From: CAZCTC01 sp964501335
GTDB lineage: Bacteria; Chloroflexota; Anaerolineae; B4-G1; SLSP01
Length of the DNA: 43,342 nt
NCBI GenBank assembly: GCA_964501335.1
Contig: CAZCTC010000064.1
Span: 1 to 43,342 of the forward strand
Reading direction: 5' to 3'
Part shown: positions 7,515 to 16,354 of the stretch, piece by piece
How positions within the stretch are numbered: the first letter of the stretch is position 1
Layout of the letters: each line of letters starts with the position of its first letter
Notes under the pieces: model-generated
What the model was told of the DNA's origin: nothing
Database searches by the model: none
Seen by the model: only the letters and a program-made list of their open reading frames with translations
Position numbers and translations under genes: made by a program

Positions 7515-9410
7515 CTACTCCGTCTCCGCCAGCACAATAATCCGATCATCCTCTGCAAAAGTAATCGACTCCGACTTATTCGGATTGATCACCACGCCAT
7601 AGCTCTTCCCGGCATCATTGGACAGCGCCTGCACCCGATAACCGATCGCCACCCCATTCTGCCGCCGCACCGCTTCCATCACTGTATAGAAATTCAACGC
7701 CACCCCCGGCTTCACATAATCCCCCGCCGGCTTGAGGTAGATCTCGGCCCCTTCCGAACTCAACATCCCGGCAAATACCGCGTGCAGCTCATGGTTTTCC
7801 ATAATCTGCGCCAGCAACAAACTGGAAAGCTTGCCGCTGACAATAAAGTCATCCGCATGGGTCACCTCGGCCAGATCCCGATTGCGCTTATCCAGCATCT
7901 CGCTCACAATCGAGAACCGCTTGCCCATCTTCCGACCGATCTCCCGCAGATGCAGCAAGGTGATCAGGGTCCGGGCATCCGCCTTTTGCATCGGCAACCG
8001 GTCCGAATAAGAAAGCACGATCACATGCTGATAACTGTCCAGCCCCAATTGTTCAAGCTGATGCGCATCGGTGGTATTTTCAATCCGAAATTCCAGCTGT
8101 TGATTCTTCAGCCCGGCCCGCAATGGCTCGATCTGCTCCGCCAACGTCGCATCGTCGGCCACCACCATCACCGCCGACCCGGGCGCCACATAATTCTCCA
8201 ACTCAGAGATCACGATCGGCGCCCGCCAGTTCCACCCCAGGATCAACGTCCGCTCCGGCCGCAATGCTTCCGGTCGTTCCTGCCGGATCGCCGCCGAATT
8301 GATCTCAAAATCTTTACGGCCCGAAAGCTTCAGCGTATCGTCATCGGCCGAGATGGCAATCAACTGATCCCCGTCCTTCAAAATTGTGTCCATCGGCGGA
8401 TTCAACACGGGATGACCGCCCTTCGGCCGCAACCCCATCACCGTTGAATCCTCATAAGCCATCAGAGCCTCGCCAAAACTCTTCCCCGTCAATCCCGGCT
8501 CGTTCTTAAAATAGATCTCATCGCCTTCGAAATTCAACAGCTCCGTATAAACAATCGAAAGCCCCGACCGACGGCAGGTCTGCGCTACGATATAAGAAGT
8601 CAACCGTCCCACCAATACCAGCTCGACCTCCTCCCCGCCCACCAGCCGCGCCGCATCCAGATTGGCCTCATCGTGGATCTCCGCCACAATACGATAAGGC
8701 TCCGGCCGCCGCTGGGGATGGTTGACAATGGCCAGCAGGGTCTTAATGACGCTCGCATCGGGATCGTCGTCGTCTTCCGGCGCCAGCACCAGAATGGACC
8801 GCGCCGTATTCAGGCTCACGATCTCCAGATCCATAATATCGATCGGATCGCCGCTGCGGCAGACAATCCGCGTCTTTCCGGTCGGCCCGACCTTGTCGCG
8901 GATCTCATCCTCCATCTCGACCTTATCCTTGTTGCCCATCACCACAATGCAGGGCCGCGAGCGGTTCTCATTGGCAATCACCAGTTCCGGAACGATGGTG
9001 AAAATATGCTCGTTCCAGCCCAAAATCACCGAATGATCCGCTTCCAATACCCGCGAACGCCCTTTGCGCAATAATTGCAGTCGATCTTCAATCCCGGTCG
9101 TCAGAACGCCGACCAGAATACTGACAATGAAGATGCCACCCAAGGCCACAATCAACATAATCAAAACAAAAAACCAGGACCCCGCCGAAAAATCGATCGG
9201 CCCCGGCGTCAATGCCTGAAAGAGCACATTCCAGAAAACAATCGGCAGGCTCATATCATAGGCCGCCCCAAAAAGCCAGACGATCAAAGTGGCCACCGCC
9301 ACCATCACCGCCGAAGCAACCCCCAGCCAACCCACCAGGGCGATCGGTCCCTGCGCAAGGGTATTGTCAAAAGCGTATTTTACGCGATCCCACCATGTAA
9401 CCTTATTCAT
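7515..9410 (-). CDS. CASTOR/POLLUX-like ion channel with two RCK-like domains
   Basis: A 631-aa membrane protein. Two membrane helices (about 22-48 and 78-104) flank a pore-like loop (FWNVLFQALTPGPIDF). Two tandem Rossmann/RCK-type regulatory units follow, each opening with a strand-turn of the form VILGWNEHI (129-137) or LILGWNWRAP. This is the arrangement of the bacterial relatives of plant CASTOR/POLLUX channels. The canonical potassium filter TVGYG is absent, as in that family, so ion selectivity is uncertain. Two-helix subunits form tetramers in this superfamily. GGAGG lies 9 nt before the ATG. The gene starts 21 bp after the hybrid kinase stop, which implies co-transcription and suggests that the channel works with, or is controlled by, that sensor. 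Confidence 0.85.
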   Translation of the reverse strand: MNKVTWWDRVKYAFDNTLAQGPIALVGWLGVASAVMVAVATLIVWLFGAAYDMSLPIVFWNVLFQALTPGPIDFSAGSWFFVLIMLIVALGGIFIVSILVGVLTTGIEDRLQLLRKGRSRVLEADHSVILGWNEHIFTIVPELVIANENRSRPCIVVMGNKDKVEMEDEIRDKVGPTGKTRIVCRSGDPIDIMDLEIVSLNTARSILVLAPEDDDDPDASVIKTLLAIVNHPQRRPEPYRIVAEIHDEANLDAARLVGGEEVELVLVGRLTSYIVAQTCRRSGLSIVYTELLNFEGDEIYFKNEPGLTGKSFGEALMAYEDSTVMGLRPKGGHPVLNPPMDTILKDGDQLIAISADDDTLKLSGRKDFEINSAAIRQERPEALRPERTLILGWNWRAPIVISELENYVAPGSAVMVVADDATLAEQIEPLRAGLKNQQLEFRIENTTDAHQLEQLGLDSYQHVIVLSYSDRLPMQKADARTLITLLHLREIGRKMGKRFSIVSEMLDKRNRDLAEVTHADDFIVSGKLSSLLLAQIMENHELHAVFAGMLSSEGAEIYLKPAGDYVKPGVALNFYTVMEAVRRQNGVAIGYRVQALSNDAGKSYGVVINPNKSESITFAEDDRIIVLAETE

Positions 9411-9431
9411 CGATGATTGCCTCCATAAATT

Positions 9432-12400
9432 CTATTCCCGGGTCAGCTCTTCACGCGCCGCTGCCAGCAACGGTTGTGCCGTCGCATACTCAGCTTCCGC
9501 CCGTGCCAGAAGTTCGGCCGCCTCCGCCAGGATAACCTCCTGCGTGCCGTGCTCCAACTCACGGGCCAGCGCCGCCAGCGCCAGTACCCCCATCGCCAAA
9601 CTGGTTGATTTTAACGTATGTGCCGCACGATGCAACTCTTCCACCGCCCCCGCTTCCAGAGCGCGGCGGGCCTCACCCAACAACCGCGGCGCACTTTCAT
9701 CATAAGAATCAAACAACGCCGCCAGCTTCTTCCCACCCCGCCGCCCCAACCCGGCCTTGAGCTGGACCAATACCTCGCGATCCAGCGCAAGCGGAGCCTC
9801 CTCCGCCGCCTCAGGTAAACTTTCCACTGCGGGAGCACTGCCGCTCAACACCCGCACCAGCTCCTCCAGTCGAATGGGCTTGCTGACATAATCGTCCATC
9901 CCGGCCGCCATACAGGCCTCACGATCCTCCTTCATGGCATTGGCCGTCACCGCAATAATGCGCGGCTGTCGGCTGTCGGTCCCCTTTCGGATCTGCCGGG
10001 TGGCCTCCAATCCATCCATCTCGGGCATCTGCACATCCATCAGGATCACATCGTACATCCGGCGGCGCAGCGCGGCCAACACCTCTCGCCCGTTCGCCGC
10101 CAGATCCGCCCGATACCCCAGCCGCTCCAATAAATAGAGCATCAACTTTTGATTGACCGCATTGTCCTCCGCTGCCAGAATCCGCAACGGCAGCCGCTGC
10201 GCCAGCTGCCGATCGAAAGCCGATTTCAGGGCCGGAGCGGGTCCTTTCGGCACCCCTGCGGCCGGCGCAAAAATCGCCTTCAACGCTTCACACAGCTGCG
10301 AAGGTTTCACCGGTCGGGGTAAAACCGCCGTGAAAAGCCCGGCCCCCCCCACCTCCCGGGACTCCCCCCCCAACAAAATCAAAGGCAGATCCGCTCCATA
10401 CGGCCGCTGCCGGATCCCTTGCGCCAGCTTCACCGCATCGGGATCGACCAGTTGACCATCCAGCAAAACCACGGCAAACCGTTTCTCCCCGCCGATCCAC
10501 GACAGCGCCTCCTCAGCCGTCGCCACCCCCTGAGAGAGCATCCCCCATCCCTGCGTCTGCAAAATCAACAAACGCCGGTCGGTAGGATGGGCATCGACAA
10601 TCAACAACCGTTTTTCCGCCAGCTCTGTGGGCTGCCGCTGACAGCGCAACTGACGGCTCACCGGCGGAACGGCAAAAGAGACCGCAAAATGGAATATCGA
10701 ACCGGGCCCCCCCACCTTGCTCCCCGCCGGTGCCGGCGACTCAGCCCACATCTTTCCCCCCATCAACTCCGTCAACCGTTTGCTGATCACCAGCCCCAGC
10801 CCCGTTCCGCCATATTTACGGGTCATCGAAGCATCCACCTGACTGAACGACTGGAAAAGCCGGCCCATTCGATCGGCAGGGATACCGATCCCGGTATCGC
10901 GCACCGCAAAGTGAAATTCACACAGACGTTCGCCGCCCCCCGCCCCCCGACACTGCTGCATTTCCACCTGCAACACCACATCGCCGGCCTCGGTAAATTT
11001 CACCGCATTGCTCAACAAATTGACCATCACCTGACGCAGGCGCGTTACATCGCCCACCACCATTTCCGGAATCTCCGGGCTGATAAAACAGCTCAGGTTC
11101 AATTTCCGCGCCGCCGCCGCCCCGGCCACCAGATCCAAAGCGCTCTCCACGCATTCCCAGATATCAAAGGGCTGCTGCTCCAGCTCCATCCGCCCGGCAT
11201 CGATCTTGGAAAAATCCAGAATATCGTTAATAATCCCCAACAACGACTCGCCGCTGGTGCGGATGGTCTCCGCAAAATCCCGCTGCTCGTCCGTCAACCC
11301 GGTATCCAGCAGCAGACTGGTCATCCCGATCACCGCATTCATCGGCGTACGGATCTCATGGCTCATCGTCGCCAGGAAAACGCTCTTGGCCTGATTCGCC
11401 GCCTCCGCACTCTGCTTCTCATGCTCCATCGCCCGATAGAGCCGGGCATTCTCGATCACCACCGCCACCTGATAAGCAAAGGCAGCCGCCAGACGGGCAT
11501 GATCCACGGTAAAGAAATTGCTGCGCGCACTGTCAAAGGCCAGAATGCCGATCACCCGCTCCCGCACCAGCAAGGGAACGCCCAACCAGGAATGGATGCG
11601 CTGATGTTCGCCCTTTCTGAAAGCAGCATAGATCGTCGGCGCATCAGCCAACACCACCGGAGCCCGGCTCAGCACCACCTCCGTATTGGGATTGTCGCCC
11701 GGCATCGGAAACCGCAACCCCACCACCTTGTCGAACGTCGCAAACCCCCGGCCGCCGCCGATCTCCAGATAACCGTCATAAAGCAACTGGACCGAAGCCG
11801 TATCGTAAGGAACCACCCGGGCCACTTCCTGCAAAATCCGCTCGATCGCCTCATCCTGCTGCAAAGTGCCCGCCACCACCACTCCCGCCTGCCGCAATGT
11901 CTCCGCCTCTTCTGCCTGTCGCCGGGCCAGCGCAAACAGGCGCGCATTTTCAATCGCAATGGCTACCTGCGCCCCCACCGTAGAAAAAAGCGCCAGCTCC
12001 TGCTCGCGATAGAGATTTTCCTTAACATAATCCTGAATCGCCATCACCCCGACCACTTTATCCGAAGCGATCAAAGGCACCCCTAACCAGGAGGTCGCCA
12101 CATCGCCCAGCAACCCGATATCGGAACTCTGAACAAAATCGATCAACTCCTGCGCCGTATGGAACAACAACGGCACCCGATTCCGAATAATATACCCCGT
12201 CAACCCGATACCGATCGGCCGCCGACCACGGTCGCTGAGTTCCCCACCTTCGGTCTGAAAAGCCATCTCCCATTCCGTCGCACCCTCTTCATAAAGGGCA
12301 ATATAAAAATCATGGGTATCGAAAATCCGCCCCACCTGCTCATACACCATCTCCAACACTTCATCCAGCTTCAAAGAAGAAGAAAGGCAACGCCCGATCT

Positions 12401-14483
12401 CATTCAGAATCGACTGCTCGGTCAAACGCCGCTGAGCTTCGGTATATAATCGCGCATTGTCCAGCGCAATCGCCGCCAGTTCGGCAAAACGGTTCAGCAG
12501 CTCCGTTTCCTCATGGCTGAAAATCTGACCGGTCCCCCGGTCGTGAGCCAGACCGATCACCCCGACGACCTGGCCCCGAGATCTGAGCGGCACCGCCGCC
12601 AGAGCCCCGATCAAACCATAAACAAAAGCGGGGGCGCGCCCTTCCCACCGATCGTAATCGGCGACCACAAACGGCTCACCGCTCTGCCAGACCAACCCGG
12701 CCACCCCCTGGCCCGGTTCAATCCGCAGATACCCCGCTTGCTGGAAAGCTCCCACCGCCACTTTGCGCTCCAGCGCCTGACCGCCCGCCTCGACCAGATA
12801 GATGTAACCGTGAGGCGCGCCCACCAGTTGACCGGCCTGGACCACCAGATCCAGCAATAGTTCCTCCACCTCCAACCGACTCATCAATCCCAACGCCGTA
12901 CGGTTCAACGCCATTAAATATTCCTGCTGGCGCTGCAACTGTTGGGTCCGCTCATTGACCTTGCTCTCCAGCGTTCCACGGGATTCTTCCACCCGCTGCA
13001 AGAGTTTCACATTCTGGATCGCTACCGCCACCGTGCGCCCCAGGGTCAACAAGATCTCCTGATCCTCGGGGGTGATCACCTGACCGGTACCCAAATTGTC
13101 GACCAGCAAAACGCCGACCACCGCTTCTTTCACCAGTAACGGCACCGTCAAAAATCCCGGGGTCTTCAATTCCGCCAGCAAGGCCTGAGCATCCCCGGCG
13201 GCCAGCTCCCGGGATTCAACCACGACCGGCCTGCGATTTAAAACGGCTTTCACCGGCGCCCAATGGCTCCAGCTTAAAGGGATTTCCAGATCACGAACCC
13301 GGGAAAGAACTGCCTCATCCGCCCCACTTCCACGGCCAAAGGTCAACACCTGCCGCTCCTCATCGACCAACAGGATCAAGGCCCGATCGAAATGCAGCAA
13401 CTTGGTGACGACATGTAAAGTCTGCGCCAACAGCGCTTCCAGATCGTGCGCCGAAGCGATCGTCACACCGATTTCATGAAGCACCGTCAGCTGCTGAACC
13501 GTTCGTTCCAACCCGATATTCGCCGACTGCACCTCACCGTAAGTTTGAAGCAACTGTCCATGTTGCGATTCCGAATGTTGTTGCTGTTCCTCCAACTGCT
13601 GAGTCCGGCGCAGCACCTCATTCCGAAACCGCCGCAACTGGCCCCCATACCAGCTGGCCACCCAGGGAATCAACACAAAAGGCAAGATCCATTGCGCCAG
13701 AGGCCCATTCAAAAGCCAATAGGTAAGTAAAATCAATGACCCAATCATCCCACCCCAGGGACGCCAGTCGAAGGACTCCCGCGGCACTTCCCAGGTAAAT
13801 TCCCATTCGCAGCACTCATCCCCTTTCGCCAGACACTTTAAATCGCGCACCTGAGCCAGCGGCAAATGGGAAACCATCGAAGGAATGGTGGCAAAGATCC
13901 CCTTATAAACCTCACAGCCCATCCCAAAATAGAGCGGTTGATATTCAGGCACCAACCGTTCCCGCTCACGTGTGGGCCACCACTGCACCCAGGCCCGATT
14001 GCCCCGCACCCGGGTCTGCATCTTCGTCCGGGCAAACGGCGCCAGCAACCGGGGAATGGCTTCATACACCTGCGCAATGGAAAAAGGCCGGGTCAACCAA
14101 TAGATAGCCGACGGAGTGGTCCATGTCCCCCGGTTGAAAAAGAAATTCGGATCCCCGCTGATGGCGCGCGCATAGGACCCTACAATCAAACTGAATTCAT
14201 AGGAGTAATAATTATTGGGGTTTTGCAAATAACTTACCGTCAGATGGAAACGGCGATCCTGAAAAGAGGCGTTCAGCATTCGAACCAGATCCGCCATCGC
14301 AGCCTGCGCCGCGGCTTCATCCCCATTCCGTCGCAACACATCCAACAGATAATCTACCGCGCCCTTGACCGAGCGGCCGCTGACATCATTGATCGTCTGC
14401 CCCTGGGGATCGGCGCCAAAAGGCACCCCGTAAATCCACAGGCGCTCGATCCCATAGCGTTGAAAGAGTGTTGCATCATCCAT
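9432..14483 (-). CDS. Giant hybrid histidine kinase (V4R-like, 2 TM, GAF repeats, HisKA, HATPase, two REC, Hpt)
   Basis: A 1683-aa multi-step phosphorelay sensor. The N-terminal 1-235 end with a cysteine pattern (CLAKGDECCEWEF) like that closing V4R-type small-ligand domains. Two adjacent membrane helices (about 246-281) make a hairpin, then a coiled coil (290-335). About four GAF domains follow (roughly 345-495, 530-690, 700-860, 880-1020). HisKA has the phospho-accepting H1042 (SHEIRTPMNA), followed by the ATPase domain (GTGLGLVISKRL). Receiver 1 has D1342, receiver 2 has D1483 (LMDVQMPEMDG), and the Hpt domain has H1622 (AAHTLKSTS). All relay residues are present. No response regulator with a DNA-binding domain is adjacent, and the co-transcribed gene is an ion channel. 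AGGA stands about 9 nt before the ATG. Confidence 0.93.
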   Translation of the reverse strand: MDDATLFQRYGIERLWIYGVPFGADPQGQTINDVSGRSVKGAVDYLLDVLRRNGDEAAAQAAMADLVRMLNASFQDRRFHLTVSYLQNPNNYYSYEFSLIVGSYARAISGDPNFFFNRGTWTTPSAIYWLTRPFSIAQVYEAIPRLLAPFARTKMQTRVRGNRAWVQWWPTRERERLVPEYQPLYFGMGCEVYKGIFATIPSMVSHLPLAQVRDLKCLAKGDECCEWEFTWEVPRESFDWRPWGGMIGSLILLTYWLLNGPLAQWILPFVLIPWVASWYGGQLRRFRNEVLRRTQQLEEQQQHSESQHGQLLQTYGEVQSANIGLERTVQQLTVLHEIGVTIASAHDLEALLAQTLHVVTKLLHFDRALILLVDEERQVLTFGRGSGADEAVLSRVRDLEIPLSWSHWAPVKAVLNRRPVVVESRELAAGDAQALLAELKTPGFLTVPLLVKEAVVGVLLVDNLGTGQVITPEDQEILLTLGRTVAVAIQNVKLLQRVEESRGTLESKVNERTQQLQRQQEYLMALNRTALGLMSRLEVEELLLDLVVQAGQLVGAPHGYIYLVEAGGQALERKVAVGAFQQAGYLRIEPGQGVAGLVWQSGEPFVVADYDRWEGRAPAFVYGLIGALAAVPLRSRGQVVGVIGLAHDRGTGQIFSHEETELLNRFAELAAIALDNARLYTEAQRRLTEQSILNEIGRCLSSSLKLDEVLEMVYEQVGRIFDTHDFYIALYEEGATEWEMAFQTEGGELSDRGRRPIGIGLTGYIIRNRVPLLFHTAQELIDFVQSSDIGLLGDVATSWLGVPLIASDKVVGVMAIQDYVKENLYREQELALFSTVGAQVAIAIENARLFALARRQAEEAETLRQAGVVVAGTLQQDEAIERILQEVARVVPYDTASVQLLYDGYLEIGGGRGFATFDKVVGLRFPMPGDNPNTEVVLSRAPVVLADAPTIYAAFRKGEHQRIHSWLGVPLLVRERVIGILAFDSARSNFFTVDHARLAAAFAYQVAVVIENARLYRAMEHEKQSAEAANQAKSVFLATMSHEIRTPMNAVIGMTSLLLDTGLTDEQRDFAETIRTSGESLLGIINDILDFSKIDAGRMELEQQPFDIWECVESALDLVAGAAAARKLNLSCFISPEIPEMVVGDVTRLRQVMVNLLSNAVKFTEAGDVVLQVEMQQCRGAGGGERLCEFHFAVRDTGIGIPADRMGRLFQSFSQVDASMTRKYGGTGLGLVISKRLTELMGGKMWAESPAPAGSKVGGPGSIFHFAVSFAVPPVSRQLRCQRQPTELAEKRLLIVDAHPTDRRLLILQTQGWGMLSQGVATAEEALSWIGGEKRFAVVLLDGQLVDPDAVKLAQGIRQRPYGADLPLILLGGESREVGGAGLFTAVLPRPVKPSQLCEALKAIFAPAAGVPKGPAPALKSAFDRQLAQRLPLRILAAEDNAVNQKLMLYLLERLGYRADLAANGREVLAALRRRMYDVILMDVQMPEMDGLEATRQIRKGTDSRQPRIIAVTANAMKEDREACMAAGMDDYVSKPIRLEELVRVLSGSAPAVESLPEAAEEAPLALDREVLVQLKAGLGRRGGKKLAALFDSYDESAPRLLGEARRALEAGAVEELHRAAHTLKSTSLAMGVLALAALARELEHGTQEVILAEAAELLARAEAEYATAQPLLAAAREELTRE

Positions 14484-14490
14484 AACAATC

Positions 14491-14600
14491 TATCCTGAAA
14501 AAAATAACCCGGCCTTGTAAAAATCTCCCAAGGGCGGCCACATCGGGCCGCCCCTACGCGAACACCGCCAATGTAGGGGTACCCCTTGTGGGTACCCAAT
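14491..14600. repeat. REP-like paired-hairpin repeat (copy 1)
   Basis: The core 'tatcctgaaaa' is followed by hairpin GGGCGGCC (14532-14539) with its complement at 14546-14553. A second hairpin has both arms reading GGGTACCC (14577-14584 and 14590-14597) around CTTGT. The same order recurs at 43223-43342, and the first hairpin at 29750-29771. Such dispersed GC-rich hairpin pairs resemble REP elements moved by RAYT transposases. No such transposase is in this window. Confidence 0.75.
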
Positions 14601-14650
14601 CCTGACGAATCGTCTATTTTCATCCTTCGGGGTGCCGCCCCCGGCATGCG

Positions 14651-14848
14651 TTTCTGTCCTGAAAATGGGCCTTTATGACATGGCCCCGGCCTTATAGCGT
14701 CCCGCAAATGATCTTTTCCCGGTCAGATACGACGCGCGGTGCGAAGCAGGGAAAGAGAGTTTTTTTGTTTATGTTTTGGTGCGCCTCAGAAGGCGCACCA
14801 AAACATACCCTTTTTCCAGAGCCGCCCCGGCGACGCAGGCTGTCTACG
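14651..14848 (+). repeat. Full-length hairpin repeat element with CAGA loop
   Basis: Core 'tttctgtcctgaaaatgg', conserved left flank (cgtcccgcaaatgatc, then acgacgcgcggtgcgaagcag), T-rich run, 16-bp perfect stem (ATGTTTTGGTGCGCCT at 14771-14786, loop CAGA 14787-14790, complement to 14806), then the 'ccagagccgccccggcgacg' right flank and 'ctgtctac' microrepeats to 14878. Together with the REP-like unit before it, this fills the 395-bp gap 14484-14878. Confidence 0.88.
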
Positions 14849-14878
14849 GTCTACTTGCTACCGTCTACTCTCTTTTTG

Positions 14879-15688
14879 TTACCGCCCCGACTCGATTCCC
14901 TGCCGCGCAATCTTATCGACCAACCCCGGAGCAATCAACTTCAACCATACCCCCAGCTTGCCCCGCCAGGTCATCACCACTTCCCGCCGACGCTTCGCCG
15001 CCGCCTCCAAAATCAACCGGGAACAGACCTCCACCGTCATCACATCCTTCTCATGAACCGGACTCTTGCCCAACGGCTTCCCGTCGGCCCGCAGCGCCCG
15101 CTCCCGCACCTCGGTAGAGACAAAACCCGGATAGGCCATCGTCACACTCACCCCCGAATCCGCCAGCTCGATCCGCAGCGAATCAAAGAAACCGGCCATC
15201 GCATGCTTGCTGGCCGCATAACCGGTCCGGGTCGGCACCCCGCTCTTGCCCGTCAGGCTGGAAACCCCCACCACCCGGCCCCGACTCTGCTTCAAATAAG
15301 GAAGGGCATAATGCGTACAATAGACACTGCCCAGATAATTGACCCGCATCAACCGTTCGAAAATCGACAGATCGGTGATCTCGTCGAAAAAGGCCCACAT
15401 ACTCATCCCGGCATTGTTCACCAGCATATCGACCCGCTGATAGGTCGCCACCGTCTTTTGTACCAACGCCTCACAATCCGCCTGCACCCCGACATCGGTC
15501 GGCACTACCAACACCTGCGCCCCTGAAGCCCGACATTCCGCCGCGACCTCTTCCAGACGCTCCGCATCGCGCGCCCCCAACGCCAGCCGGGCTCCCTGCC
15601 GGGCCAATTGATAAGCCAGCTCCCGCCCGATCCCGCTCGAAGCCCCCGTAATAATCACCACCGCATCCTTAAAAACAACGTCGTTCAT
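14879..15688 (-). CDS. Short-chain dehydrogenase/reductase (SDR)
   Basis: A 269-aa NAD(P)-dependent oxidoreductase. The Rossmann motif TGASSGIG is at 14-21, NNAG at 91-94, the catalytic serine near 143-144 and the YxxxK pair at Y157 and K161. All key residues are present, so it should be active. Substrate unknown; the layout resembles classical SDRs acting on lipids or steroids. The last ~30 residues are hydrophobic enough to touch a membrane (GKLGVWLKLIAPGLVDKIA). The start at 15688 has AAAAGGA 5 nt upstream. A longer reading from 15832 would translate the repeat element and is rejected. It is a single gene between repeat-filled gaps. Confidence 0.93.
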   Translation of the reverse strand: MNDVVFKDAVVIITGASSGIGRELAYQLARQGARLALGARDAERLEEVAAECRASGAQVLVVPTDVGVQADCEALVQKTVATYQRVDMLVNNAGMSMWAFFDEITDLSIFERLMRVNYLGSVYCTHYALPYLKQSRGRVVGVSSLTGKSGVPTRTGYAASKHAMAGFFDSLRIELADSGVSVTMAYPGFVSTEVRERALRADGKPLGKSPVHEKDVMTVEVCSRLILEAAAKRRREVVMTWRGKLGVWLKLIAPGLVDKIARQGIESGR

Positions 15689-15698
15689 CCTGATCCTT

Positions 15699-15880
15699 TT
15701 CTGTCTTGAAAATAGGGCTCTATAGCCTTGTAGCATCCCGCACCCGGCCCTTTCTCGGCCAGATACGACGCGCGGGGCGAAGCAGGGAGAATGTTTTTTT
15801 GTGTATGTTTTCGTGCGCCTCAGAAGGCGCACGAAAACATGGACCTTTTCCAGAACCCTCCCGGCGAAAGAGGCTGTCCA
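15699..15880 (+). repeat. Full-length hairpin repeat element with CAGA loop
   Basis: Same order as at 1941 and 14651. Core 'ctgtcttgaaaatagg', left flank with 'acgacgcgcggggcgaagcag', then the 16-bp stem ATGTTTTCGTGCGCCT (15805-15820), loop CAGA (15821-15824) and complement (15825-15840). Compared with the 14771 copy, one stem pair changed from G-C to C-G in both arms. Confidence 0.88.
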
Positions 15881-15942
15881 CTTGCCGCTGTCTGCTGTCC
15901 ACCGGCTGCTGTCTGCTTTCCACTTGCCGCTGTCTGCTGTCC
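15878..15942. repeat. CTGTCTGCTGTCC microrepeats
   Basis: An exact 23-bp direct repeat (15878-15900 and 15920-15942, 42-bp period) starts with CCACTTGCCGCTGTCTGCTG. Similar CTGTCTACTTG strings follow the hairpin element at 2280, 2500 and 14838. This looks like slippage-expanded sequence at the element's right end. Confidence 0.75.
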
Positions 15943-15965
15943 CCCTACGTCGCGCAGGATGGAGG

Positions 15966-16170
15966 AAAAGAGTTTCAACCTGTGCGGTTAGTCTGGAATA
16001 AAGCCCATATTTTGGGCGGCTTCAGAAAGCCGCCCAAAATATGAATAAAAATAACGCTCTCCCCCCTGCTTCGCACAGCGCGTCGTTTTTTACCAGAAAA
16101 GTACCGGTTGCGGGACGCAAAAATCGTTTTTATTCCACACTCATAAACAACCGCACAGGTCGAAGAGTTT
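15966..16170 (-). repeat. Inverted copy of the hairpin element bounded by inverted arms
   Basis: A left arm containing AACCTGTGCGGTTAGTCTGG (15978-15995) pairs with an interrupted right arm containing AACCGCACAGGT (16149-16160). Inside are a perfect 17-bp hairpin (16006-16022, loop CAGA 16023-16026, complement to 16043) and the reverse complement of the usual left flank (ctgcttcgcac...gcgtcg...ttgcgggacg). It therefore looks like a small mobile unit with ends. The rest of the gap up to the start at 16355 is AT-rich and holds no gene. Confidence 0.7.
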
Positions 16171-16354
16171 TTTGTTATTGTAAACTCAATTCAAATCCTC
16201 GGCAATTCTTAATAAAAGATACAAATCATAATTAAAACCGCCAAATAAATTCCAACGAAAGTCTCACGTTATTGCAACTTCTCAAGGTAGAATTAAGGAT
16301 AGGTCGGTTTTGAACCGATTGCCCAATTACATCGGCTGAAAGGGGAAATCTCAA

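Noticed and set aside
10419..12086. 555-codon open frame on the plus strand inside the hybrid kinase gene
   Set aside because: The product is His/Pro/Arg-rich with no domain pattern, whereas the minus strand encodes the HisKA and receiver motifs.
14675..15117. Open frames across the 14651-14878 element, and similar ones at 15706-16044, 16041-16235 and 39574-40062
   Set aside because: All come from the hairpin element and its flanks, and share peptide strings such as RLRRRTKT with other copies.
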